A DNA stretch of 32,492 nt from Neosynechococcus sphagnicola sy1 (GTDB lineage: Bacteria; Cyanobacteriota; Cyanobacteriia; Neosynechococcales; Neosynechococcaceae), in assembly GCF_000775285.1 (NCBI RefSeq), contig NZ_JJML01000014.1, forward strand, positions 54,289 to 86,780, written 5' to 3'. A program made the position numbers and the translations under genes. Shown piece by piece: positions 9,342-17,494 of this stretch (the stretch's first letter is position 1; every line of letters begins with the position of its first letter). Below the pieces are notes generated by a model. The model was not told the DNA's origin, made no database searches, and saw nothing but the letters and a program-made list of their open reading frames with translations.

Positions 9342-11000
9342 ATGACCGAGCAAGTCGGAATGGTATACATCGTGGGAGCAGGGCCAGGTGATATTTCTTG
9401 CCTGACCCTCAGGGCATTGCAGATTCTCGACCGGGCGGAAGTCCTGGTTTATGATGCCCTGATCGACAGCCGTGTCCTGGCCTTAGTCCCGAAAGACTGT
9501 TGCATCCTGCAGGTGGGCAAGCGAGCGGGACAGCCCAGCACTCCCCAAACTGAGATTAATCGCCTGCTGGTGGATTACTGCCAGCAAGGGAAGCGGGTGG
9601 TTCGCCTCAAAAGTGGCGATCCGTTTGTCTTTGGCCGCTGTGCCGACGAATTACAAGCTCTGATCGACGCTGGCTGTGGCTTTGAAGTTGTACCGGGACT
9701 CTCCTCAGCCCTGGCAGCTCCCTGCCTAGCGGGGATTCCCCTCACAGATCCTCTCCGGAGTCGCTGTTTTGCCGTGGTCACTGCCCACGAGCCAGCGGCT
9801 TTGAACTGGCCCGCCTTGGCTCAGATCGAAACTCTGGTGAGTTTTGATCGGGGGGGCAAGGTTCTGGGGGAAATCGTGCACCAGTTACAGCATCTTGGGC
9901 GATCGCCCAAGATGCCCATTGCGATCCTGCGTTGGGCAAGCCACCCCCAGGAGCAAGTCTGGATCAGTTCCCTAGGCACCGTGGTGGCTGATACCGTCGG
10001 TAAGTCCCTTGCTCCTGCCGTCATTGTGATTGGAGAGGTGGTGAACTTACGGACTGATTTACAGCCTCTGGAGAGCCGACACCCCCCCATAGGGACGACC
10101 CTTGCTGCCCTGGTAGCGCGGCAATGGCTGCCTCCGGTATCCGATCCTGTACTCTTGAACCCTTCTGTATCTATATCTATATCTATGACTGCAACCGAGC
10201 CGCTGCCGCCCCTGCCCTTGAGGGGTAAAACCATTCTCGTAACCCGCGCTGCCGGACAGTCGAGTCAGTTTTGCCAGCAATTGCAACAGCAAGGTGCAAC
10301 GGTGCTAGAAATGCCAGCCCTGGAAATTCAACCGCCTGGGAGTTGGGAGGCATTGGATCGGGCGATCGCCCAGCTAACCTCCTATTCCTGGTTAATTCTC
10401 ACCTCTGCCAATGGGGTTGACTACTTTTTCCAACGGTTGGCAACCCTTGGCAAGGATGTTCGAGGACTGGCCGGGGTGAAAATTGCCGTCGTCGGTGAAA
10501 AAACAGCCCTCAGTTTGCAGCAGCGTGGGTTGCAGCCGGATTTCATTCCCCCTCACTTTATTGCCGATGCCCTCGTGACCCATTTTCCGGAACCTGTGAG
10601 GGGGCAAAGGATTCTATTTCCCAGGGTGGAAACTGGAGGACGGGAGGTCTTAGTGCAGGAATTAACCGCCCAAGGGGCGATCGTTATCGAGGTAGCAGCC
10701 TATCAGTCAGGGTGTCCCCCTGAGATTGAACCTGCGGTCTCCGCTGCCCTCCAAACCCGACAGATTGATATCATTACCTTCGCCAGTTCCAAGACCGTGG
10801 CATGCTGTTGTCAACTCCTGGGTACCCAGGCAACGGAGCTGCTGAAGTCGGTCTTGATTGCTTCCATTGGCCCCCAAACATCCCAGGCATGCCGGAGGTT
10901 GCTGGGACGTGTGGATATTGAAGCAAAGAACTATACTTTGGAGGGGCTGACGCAGGCAATCTCGGAGTCAATGATGCACGCTGACAGAACTCATGGGTAA
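9342..11000 (+). CDS. cobA-hemD: Uroporphyrinogen-III C-methyltransferase / uroporphyrinogen-III synthase fusion
   Basis: A 552-residue fusion. Residues 1 to about 245 are SUMT, which makes precorrin-2 for sirohaem and cobalamin using S-adenosylmethionine: YIVGAGPGDISCLTL, VGKRAGQPSTPQTEIN and RLKSGDPFVFGR. Residues from about 285 are uroporphyrinogen-III synthase: LRGKTILVTRAAGQSSQF, ILTSANGVDYFFQ and ITFASSKTV. The two act in sequence at the branch between haem/chlorophyll and sirohaem. An in-frame upstream ATG at 9258 lacks family similarity; the ATG at 9342 gives the canonical start. The linker contains a three-copy TATCTA repeat ending in an ATG at 10185 that could also serve as an internal start for the synthase. 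It overlaps the next gene by 8 bases. Confidence 0.9.
   Translation: MTEQVGMVYIVGAGPGDISCLTLRALQILDRAEVLVYDALIDSRVLALVPKDCCILQVGKRAGQPSTPQTEINRLLVDYCQQGKRVVRLKSGDPFVFGRCADELQALIDAGCGFEVVPGLSSALAAPCLAGIPLTDPLRSRCFAVVTAHEPAALNWPALAQIETLVSFDRGGKVLGEIVHQLQHLGRSPKMPIAILRWASHPQEQVWISSLGTVVADTVGKSLAPAVIVIGEVVNLRTDLQPLESRHPPIGTTLAALVARQWLPPVSDPVLLNPSVSISISMTATEPLPPLPLRGKTILVTRAAGQSSQFCQQLQQQGATVLEMPALEIQPPGSWEALDRAIAQLTSYSWLILTSANGVDYFFQRLATLGKDVRGLAGVKIAVVGEKTALSLQQRGLQPDFIPPHFIADALVTHFPEPVRGQRILFPRVETGGREVLVQELTAQGAIVIEVAAYQSGCPPEIEPAVSAALQTRQIDIITFASSKTVACCCQLLGTQATELLKSVLIASIGPQTSQACRRLLGRVDIEAKNYTLEGLTQAISESMMHADRTHG
10168..10185. repeat. Three perfect copies of TATCTA at the SUMT/HemD junction
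   Basis: A hexanucleotide is repeated three times without error and encodes the SISISI part of the interdomain linker. Because the unit is six bases, gain or loss of copies would keep the two domains in frame. The last base of the array is the A of an in-frame ATG. Confidence 0.8.
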
Positions 11001-12084
11001 GGATCGATCAACGCAGAGGTGGATGAATGGGATTGTCAGTCGTCAACAACCCTCAGCAGGAGTCCAGGGCAAACGACGGCGGTGGCTACTCTCCCTCAGC
11101 CTAGGGATGACCCTACTAGGAGCCAGCCTCATTGCCGACAACGGGGCAGCCAGTGCCCGACAACGCCACCGACCCGAGGCGACCCCTCCCCCCGTTGATG
11201 CTTCCCCCCCCAATGCTGAGATGATGCGGCGGGAAACGAACCTCCGCGTGGAGTACTTTGTCAATCAAGGCAATGGGCACTTTGCCCAGCGAGACTATCG
11301 AGGAGCGATCGCCGCCTATACCCAGGCACTCCAGGTCGATCCCAACAATGACAGCGTTTACTACAACCGAGCCAATGCCAGGATGCTCCTAGCGGACTAC
11401 GGCGGAGCCCTGACCGACTATGGTTACGCGCTGCAGCTGAATCCTGGGAGTGTCAATTCCCTGATTGGTCGAGGACTGGCCTTCTATAACCAGGGCAACT
11501 TGCAGTCGGCGATCATCGACTATAACCGGGCGATCCAGCTTGACTTCAACAATGGCTATGCCTATCTCAATCGGGGCAATGCCTATTTTCGCCGGGGTGC
11601 CTATCGAGCTGCGATCGCGGATTACAACAAGGCATTACCCTACGGTTCCGACTTCTTTGAAGCTTATTACATTCGTGCGACAGCCCGGTTTCGCCTCGGC
11701 GATTACCCCGGAGCCGTTGCCGATTACTCCGAAGCCCTGCGCCTCAACCCCCAGCAGATAGATATTGCCTATAAACGCGCCACGGCCCGCCTGCGCATGG
11801 GAGATAACCAGGGAGCCGTTGCCGATTTTAACTTTGCTCTCCGCTTCTATCCCAGCGATCCAACGCTCTACTACGAACGGGGTACGGCCCGTTCTCGTCT
11901 GGGAGATAAGCCAGGAGCTATTGGCGATCTCCAGCAGTCGGCATCCCTGTATCAACAACAGGGCAATTACGAAGCTGCACAACGGGCAACGGCGTTGGTG
12001 ATTCAACTGCAAACCCCCCCCGAAACCGCCCCCCGCCCCGAAACCAAAGACTCCCCCAGTCAAAAGAGTCAACTTTCCCCATGA
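10993..12084 (+). CDS. Exported tetratricopeptide repeat protein
   Basis: A 363-residue protein. A basic stretch (GKRRRW) and a hydrophobic segment (LLSLSLGMTLLGASLIA) around residues 30-50 suggest a signal peptide or N-terminal anchor. A Pro-rich spacer follows. From about residue 84 there are seven consecutive 34-residue TPR units with the typical W/Y-N-R-A/G-...-Y-x-x-A-I-x-D-Y pattern, for example YLNRGNAYFRRGAYRAAIAD. The tail is Pro/Ser-rich. TPR solenoids mediate protein-protein contacts; no partner can be deduced. It overlaps the hemD stop by 8 bases and the coaE start by 4, so it is cotranslated with housekeeping genes. A start at the ATG at 11023 is also possible. Confidence 0.8.
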   Translation: MGKDRSTQRWMNGIVSRQQPSAGVQGKRRRWLLSLSLGMTLLGASLIADNGAASARQRHRPEATPPPVDASPPNAEMMRRETNLRVEYFVNQGNGHFAQRDYRGAIAAYTQALQVDPNNDSVYYNRANARMLLADYGGALTDYGYALQLNPGSVNSLIGRGLAFYNQGNLQSAIIDYNRAIQLDFNNGYAYLNRGNAYFRRGAYRAAIADYNKALPYGSDFFEAYYIRATARFRLGDYPGAVADYSEALRLNPQQIDIAYKRATARLRMGDNQGAVADFNFALRFYPSDPTLYYERGTARSRLGDKPGAIGDLQQSASLYQQQGNYEAAQRATALVIQLQTPPETAPRPETKDSPSQKSQLSP

Positions 12085-12698
12085 CCCGCCTTGAGAGTCC
12101 GCCGCAACGGTGGATTGGTCTCACGGGCGGCATTGCCACTGGCAAAACCACGGTAGCTAACTACCTGGCAACTCACCACCAATTGCCGATCCTGGACGCC
12201 GATGACTACGCGCGGGAGGCGGTGGCACTCGGTTCTGGGATTCTAGCCCGGATCGTGGATCGCTATGGTAGCGAGATCCTCTGTGCCGATGGTCAGTTGC
12301 ATCGTCAACGCCTGGGGGCGATCGTGTTCAATCATGCCACTGAGCGCCAGTGGCTAGAGCAGCAAATCCATCCCTTCGTGCGCCATCGCCTGGTTCAGGA
12401 ACGTCAAGCTTTCCCAGCGGCACAATTTCCCTGCTTGGTTTTGGTGATTCCCCTGCTCTTTGAAGCCCAGATGATGGATCTGGTGACGGAGATTTGGGTG
12501 GTATTTTGTACCCCTGCCCAACAACTGGAGCGACTCTGCCATCGCAACCAGCTCACCCCGGCCCAAGCCCAAGCCCGCATTCATAGCCAATGGCCACTGA
12601 CCGAGAAAATTGCCCGCGCCCACGTGGTTCTGGACAATTCCACCCGTCTCGGGAGGCTCTATCACCAAATTGATATTGCCGTTGCCTCTCAGCAATGA
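12081..12698 (+). CDS. coaE: Dephospho-CoA kinase
   Basis: A 205-residue protein, the usual length, that phosphorylates dephospho-CoA in the last step of CoA synthesis. It has the P-loop GLTGGIATGKTT at residues 13-24, ILDADDYAREAV at about 37 with the substrate-binding Asp, IPLLFEAQMMD near 124, and the C-terminal Ser/Asn element VVLDNSTRL near 182. The start overlaps the TPR gene stop as ATGA. Its end lies 8 bases from the convergent alanine racemase stop. Confidence 0.92.
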   Translation: MTRLESPPQRWIGLTGGIATGKTTVANYLATHHQLPILDADDYAREAVALGSGILARIVDRYGSEILCADGQLHRQRLGAIVFNHATERQWLEQQIHPFVRHRLVQERQAFPAAQFPCLVLVIPLLFEAQMMDLVTEIWVVFCTPAQQLERLCHRNQLTPAQAQARIHSQWPLTEKIARAHVVLDNSTRLGRLYHQIDIAVASQQ

Positions 12699-12706
12699 TT
12701 ACAGGA

Positions 12707-13921
12707 TCAGGCAATGACCTGTTGGGGGGATTCCTGGGGGAGATTCATCGCCACACGAGGAAGGCGATGTTTGAATCCACAAAGAATTTCCCAAGAAATG
12801 GTGCCTAGGAGGGCGGCCCAATCGTCTGCCGTAATTTGATACCCCCCGTCCCGACCCAGGAGTGTGACCACTTCCCCTTCCTGCACCTCCGGTATCTGGC
12901 TGATGTCAAGCATCAGTTGATCCATGGTTACGGCCCCGATCTGGGGGACACGCTCTCCTCGAATTAACGCAGTCATACGGCCGGAGAGATTGCGAGGAAC
13001 GCCATCGGCATAGCCAATCCCCACCACGGCAATCCGAGCCGTTTCCTCAGCAAAGAACTGGTGACCATAGCTGACCCCTGTTCCCGGTTGAATGGTCTTC
13101 ACCTGGGTGACTCTGGCTTTCACTTGCAGCGCTGGTTGTAAGTCCACCACTGATTGCAGGTGGGGAGCCGGACAGAGACCGTAAATTCCCAGTCCCACCC
13201 GGACGAGATCGTAGTGCAAGGCTGGATCGGTGAGGGTGGCTGCCGAATTTGCCAGATGTAAGCGAGGCGGGGTAATGCCGGTGGCTCGCAGCTGGGCGAT
13301 CGCTCGTTGGAAGCGGGCTTGTTGCTGACGCATCATCGTCGGGTCAGGGTTATCGGCGGTCGCCAAATGGGAATAGATACTGGTGATTTCCAGTCCGGGT
13401 AGGCGATGCACCAATTGCACAAACTCCGTTGCCGCCTGCCAGGGGGTGCCCAGTCGTGACATCCCGGTGTCTAACTTCACATGCACCCCTAGGGTTTGTC
13501 CTAAGGCACCCAAGGTTTCTGAAAACACCAGGGCTTGCTTGGGGGTGCAGAGGGTTGGTTGTAATTCCCAGCCAGCGATCGCCTGAATTTGTTCAGGGGT
13601 ATGGGTGGCTCCCAAGATCAGAATCGGGGCTCGAATCCCAGCTTCCCGCAGGGCAATGCCCTCTGGAATCGTCGCCACCCCTAACCAGGTAACACCATGC
13701 TGCAAGATTGTCTGGGCAACTGTAACAGCTCCATGGCCGTAGGCATCTGCCTTCACCACCGCCATCAGATCGGTCTGGGGCGACAACAGCCCCCGGATCT
13801 GGCGGACATTGTGCGCCAGTGCGGTCAAATCCACTTCAACCCATGCCCGCTCCCGTAGCGGCTCCCTTGGCAAGTCACAGCAAGGGGGGGCAACGGCTGG
13901 ATTTCGTTCCCAGTTAAACAT
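12707..13921 (-). CDS. alr: Alanine racemase
   Basis: A 404-residue PLP enzyme that makes D-alanine for peptidoglycan. The PLP lysine is K57 in VVKADAYGHG, and the opposing catalytic tyrosine is Y285 in GVSYGHQF. KLDTGMSRLG near residue 149 and GYADGVPR near 306 are also family motifs. The ATG at 13921 has AAGGAG nine bases upstream. The first 25 or so residues are an extension without obvious targeting features. It is divergent from the HNH gene across a 242-base gap. Confidence 0.93.
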   Translation of the reverse strand: MFNWERNPAVAPPCCDLPREPLRERAWVEVDLTALAHNVRQIRGLLSPQTDLMAVVKADAYGHGAVTVAQTILQHGVTWLGVATIPEGIALREAGIRAPILILGATHTPEQIQAIAGWELQPTLCTPKQALVFSETLGALGQTLGVHVKLDTGMSRLGTPWQAATEFVQLVHRLPGLEITSIYSHLATADNPDPTMMRQQQARFQRAIAQLRATGITPPRLHLANSAATLTDPALHYDLVRVGLGIYGLCPAPHLQSVVDLQPALQVKARVTQVKTIQPGTGVSYGHQFFAEETARIAVVGIGYADGVPRNLSGRMTALIRGERVPQIGAVTMDQLMLDISQIPEVQEGEVVTLLGRDGGYQITADDWAALLGTISWEILCGFKHRLPRVAMNLPQESPQQVIA

Positions 13922-14163
13922 GATTTCTCACTCCTTCACCACACACTATTCAGTTATTGGTCGGGTGCCTGAGGGGCGATCGCGACCCACCGATGCCAGT
14001 TGCTGCCAAAAGCATAGCCTGAGTCGATTGGAGTTTCAAACTCCGAATCATCCAAAATTGTTTTGGGGTGGTCGTTTCCTGAGTTAGCAAACCCAGAAAT
14101 TTTGCCGGAGATTGCAGCTGCTGTGTTACCATCTGTGAAAATCTAAACTTCTCTTGATCATCA

Positions 14164-14722
14164 ATGAGCAAGGTTCTGGTGCTGAATGCCTCCTACGAAC
14201 CGCTCAACATCACCAGCTGGCGACGGGCGGTTGTCTTGTTGATCAAAGGTAAAGCGGAACAGGTCGAACACAACGGTAAAGTTGTCTACTCAGGATTTCC
14301 TCTTCCTACGGTGATTCGGCTCCGCCACTATGTGCGAGTTCCCTACAAAGAAATTCCTTTGACCCGTCGCAACATTCTCCATCGGGATAGTCATGCCTGC
14401 CAATACTGTGGCTATACCGGAGAGAACTTGACCCTCGATCATGTGCTACCCCGATCACGGGGGGGGCTGGACACTTGGGAAAATATGGTGACCGCTTGCG
14501 TTCATTGCAACGTTAGGAAAGGAAATCGTACCCCCAAAGAAGCGAATATGCTTCTGCGGCATTCCCCCCCGCAAACCCTACAGTAGCCTCTATTTTGAGG
14601 TGGCTAAACACCTGAAAAGTGGCCGCCACGGTGAATGGCAAAAATATGTGATTGGTTCAGATCTGCCAGCGGAACCTTACAATGCGGATGGCAATGGCAA
14701 ATTCTCGGTGTTTAGTTTCTGA
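14164..14722 (+). CDS. HNH endonuclease, one frameshift
   Basis: A cyanobacterial-type HNH protein. It opens [20 protein letters not shown], and [19 protein letters not shown] with [10 protein letters not shown] forms the zinc-bound HNH nuclease motif (residues about 79-120). The cellular role of this widespread family is not known. The uninterrupted frame ends at 14586. Removing one C from the C7 run 14564-14570 continues into [18 protein letters not shown] and WQKYVIG, which are expected in this family, and ends at 14722 with about 185 residues. The last 20 or so residues, [18 protein letters not shown], look like a lineage-specific tail. Confidence is high for the family and moderate for the tail. 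Confidence 0.83.
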
Positions 14723-14822
14723 AGCCTGAATGGTTTTACTTAGGATTTTTCAGACCGATGCGGAAGCACCCCGAATTTGCCTGTAGTCAAGAAGTCAGGA
14801 ATTTGCTTGGGCATTTAAAAGA

Positions 14823-15383
14823 ATGAGGCAACAACAAGGCGTTACAGTGTGGTTCACGGGTCTAAGCGGTGCCGGGAAAACCACGATTAGTCGAGCAGTT
14901 GAGAAAGAACTCCGCGATCGAGACTATAAAGTCGAAATCTTAGATGGAGATATCGTGCGGGAAAATCTGACGAAAGATCTGGGTTTCAGCCGCGATGATC
15001 GGGATGAGAATATCCGTCGAATTGCCTTTGTGGCTTCATTACTGACACGAAATGGTGTCATTGTGCTGGTTTCAGCTATTTCACCCTATCGGGAAATTCG
15101 GGAGGAAGTCCGCCAACGGATTGGTCACTTTGCCGAAGTTTTTGTCAATGCTCCCCTGTCAGTCTGTGAACAGCGGGATGTGAAAGGGCTTTACAAACGA
15201 GCGCGGGCTGGCGAAATTAAGAACTTCACAGGCATTGACGACCCCTACGAGCAACCCCAAAGTCCTGAAATTGAATGTCGAACGGATCTTGAAGCCATTG
15301 ATCAGAGTGTGATCAAGGTACTGACCTATCTGGAGACAGGCGGGTATTGCAAACCGAGTCTGTCAGCTGTCACCACTGGGTGA
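14823..15383 (+). CDS. cysC: Adenylylsulfate (APS) kinase
   Basis: A 186-residue protein that phosphorylates APS to PAPS. It has the P-loop GLSGAGKTT at residues 13-21, ILDGDIVREN near 39, LGFSRDDRDENIRRIAF near 53, and the serine phosphate-binding SAISPYR near 83, followed by KNFTGIDDPYE near 135. No other sulfate assimilation gene is in the window. Its last 21 bases overlap the convergent sulfurtransferase gene on the other strand. Confidence 0.93.
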   Translation: MRQQQGVTVWFTGLSGAGKTTISRAVEKELRDRDYKVEILDGDIVRENLTKDLGFSRDDRDENIRRIAFVASLLTRNGVIVLVSAISPYREIREEVRQRIGHFAEVFVNAPLSVCEQRDVKGLYKRARAGEIKNFTGIDDPYEQPQSPEIECRTDLEAIDQSVIKVLTYLETGGYCKPSLSAVTTG

Positions 15384-16214
15384 TTGATAGGAACACCAGT
15401 CACTCCAACTGCCTGCGTAGAGTTTACCGGTTGAAATACCGGCGATCGCCAGGGAGAGTAGATCGACGCAGGCAGTCACTCCTGAGCCGCAGTAGACAAT
15501 AATTTCATCGGCTGCCTGTAGCCCTGCCCAGCGTTGCTGCTGCTCAGAGAGAGGTCGAAGATAACCATGGGGGTCTGTGATCTCCTGCCAGGGATAGTTA
15601 ACAGCTCCGGGAATGTGTCCAGCAATTGGGTCAATCGGCTCCTGTTCCCCCCGATAACGTACGGCTTCCCGCGCATCAACCAAGGCAACCCCCGGCAACT
15701 CCTTATGGGCTTTGACGGTGGCGATATCGACAACGTAGTCGGGGCGAAGTTGGGGAATGAATCGCCCCGACTTCCATAGTGGCAGCTGTGAAGTCACTGA
15801 GTAGCCCGCTCTTTGCCAAGCTGTGAATCCCCCATCGAGCACTGCAACTCGCGGATGCCCCAAGTAATGGGCCAACCACCAGAGGCGGGCAGCAAATGCC
15901 AGTTTAGAGTCGTCATAGGCGACGAGGAGGGTTGGCGGAGGGGAATCGCCAGAATGAAGTCCCATCGCGGTAAAGGTTTGGGACAGAGTGTCGGGATGGG
16001 GGAGGGGATGTCGTCCGCCATGCCGTTGCAATGGGCCAGAGAGATCTCGGTTGAGATCGAGATAGTAGGCACCGGGGAGGTGCCCGATTTGATATTGCTG
16101 CTGACCCCAGATCGGATCTGTCAAGGAAAATCGACAGTCCGCAATCACCACCTGGGGATCTTGGAGATGATCCCACAGCCAAGCAGCCGAAACCACCCGT
16201 TGAGACTCCGTCAT
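15363..16214 (-). CDS. Sulfurtransferase with tandem rhodanese domains
   Basis: A 283-residue protein with an inactive N-terminal rhodanese domain (VIADCRFSLTDP, GAYYLDLNRDL) and an active C-terminal one (LVDAREAVRYRG, GHIPGAVNYPW). The catalytic cysteine is C242 in the loop CGSGVTA, which resembles the CG[S/T]GVT loop of 3-mercaptopyruvate sulfurtransferase more than the CRxGxT loop of classical rhodanese. It moves sulfane sulfur to a thiophilic acceptor, probably in the cytoplasm since no signal peptide is seen. It is convergent with APS kinase and overlaps it by 21 bases. Confidence 0.88.
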   Translation of the reverse strand: MTESQRVVSAAWLWDHLQDPQVVIADCRFSLTDPIWGQQQYQIGHLPGAYYLDLNRDLSGPLQRHGGRHPLPHPDTLSQTFTAMGLHSGDSPPPTLLVAYDDSKLAFAARLWWLAHYLGHPRVAVLDGGFTAWQRAGYSVTSQLPLWKSGRFIPQLRPDYVVDIATVKAHKELPGVALVDAREAVRYRGEQEPIDPIAGHIPGAVNYPWQEITDPHGYLRPLSEQQQRWAGLQAADEIIVYCGSGVTACVDLLSLAIAGISTGKLYAGSWSDWCSYQSPSGDS

Positions 16215-16467
16215 AGCCTATTCACAGCAGTGAGCCTCTTTCACTTTAGCAAGCATCGCGGATGCTCGACCTCTTGGAGACGGAGGGCTGGCAGAGCGTT
16301 ATCATAGGCTGATTTTCACACCACCCAACCTAGCTTCATGGGGATGTGGTTTGTTTGCCAGTCCCGCTCAGAGGTGGGCTGAATCGGCTAAGATGCTGGC
16401 AAAGATCCCCCTCCGAGCGGCGGCAATGTGATCACAGGGGCTGCTGCTGGGAATACTCAATTCTAAA

Positions 16468-17478
16468 ATGCACACCTCTGATTTCCCTGACCTTGAGATG
16501 AACCCTGTCTCCACTCCTGTTGTTCCACCTCCCACCTCTCAATCAACTCCGGTGATCCAAACCCTGGAACTCTCCAAGCGTTACCGCCTGGGGTTTTGGT
16601 TAAACCAGACGATTGACTCCTTAAAGCAATGTACGCTCACCGTGTTCCAGGGTGAAACCTTTGGCTTACTTGGACCCAATGGTGCGGGCAAAACCACGCT
16701 CCTCAAGGTTTTACTGGGGATTGTGCAGCCCACGGCGGGGCGGGGGTTTTTGCTGGGGAAGGCGATTGGCGATCGCAGCATTAAGCAGCGGGTCGGGTAC
16801 CTGCCCGAAAATCCCTACTTCTACGACTATCTCAGCGGCTGGGAATATCTAGAGTTCACCGCGGGTCTATTTGGGATTCCCCGGTCTGTCCAACGCCAAC
16901 GAATTCCCCAATTGTTAGATCTGGTGGGGTTGGCTCAATCTGCCGCCCGGAAAAAGCAACTACGGCAGTACTCTAAAGGGATGCTTCAGCGCATCGGCAT
17001 GGCTCAGGCGCTGATCAATGATCCAGAATTGGTGTTTCTGGATGAGCCCATGTCGGGGTTAGATCCGATGGGACGCTACCAGATTCGTGAGATTATTTTG
17101 TCCCTCAAAGCCCAGGGCAAAACCATCTTTTTTAATAGTCATGTGTTGTCGGATGTGGAAATCATCTGCGATCGCGTCGCCATCCTGGCTCAGGGTGAAC
17201 TAATCTGTATCGGCGCTCTAGATGAACTGCTCGGCCATGTCGATGAGTACCATATCAAAGGTCGGGGGGGTGATCCAGCTGCTTTGACCCAATGGATACC
17301 CGGCCTAGAGATGCAAGACCACTTTTGGGAGGGGCATCTCCAGGGCTTGCCCCAGGACTTTTTGACGACCCTTGCGGCCATGGATGCCCAAATTATTGCT
17401 CTCAATGTCGTCCGCCCTTCCCTTGAAGAATTTTTTATTCAGCAACTCCAGCAACGGGGAATCCGTTCCAGCAGCTAG
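16468..17478 (+). CDS. ABC transporter ATP-binding protein without an adjacent permease
   Basis: A 336-residue ATPase. Walker A is GPNGAGKTT at residues 69-77, the signature is YSKGMLQRIG around 168-177, Walker B is LVFLDEPMSGLD around 188-199, and the switch His lies in NSHVLSDVE. The C-terminal 90 residues follow the pattern of CcmA-type exporter ATPases. No permease is adjacent, since the neighbours on both sides are on the other strand, so the partner must be encoded elsewhere. The substrate is unknown. The first 30 residues are Pro/Ser/Thr-rich and variable; an ATG at 16498 is an alternative start. Confidence 0.85.
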   Translation: MHTSDFPDLEMNPVSTPVVPPPTSQSTPVIQTLELSKRYRLGFWLNQTIDSLKQCTLTVFQGETFGLLGPNGAGKTTLLKVLLGIVQPTAGRGFLLGKAIGDRSIKQRVGYLPENPYFYDYLSGWEYLEFTAGLFGIPRSVQRQRIPQLLDLVGLAQSAARKKQLRQYSKGMLQRIGMAQALINDPELVFLDEPMSGLDPMGRYQIREIILSLKAQGKTIFFNSHVLSDVEIICDRVAILAQGELICIGALDELLGHVDEYHIKGRGGDPAALTQWIPGLEMQDHFWEGHLQGLPQDFLTTLAAMDAQIIALNVVRPSLEEFFIQQLQQRGIRSSS

Positions 17479-17494
17479 GGTGACATCGGAATAC

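Noticed and set aside
16215-16467. Small RNA or tRNA in the gap before the ABC ATPase gene
   Set aside because: No cloverleaf or T-loop signature is visible. The only structure is the palindrome TGTGATCACA near 16427, which is too short to assign to a regulator.
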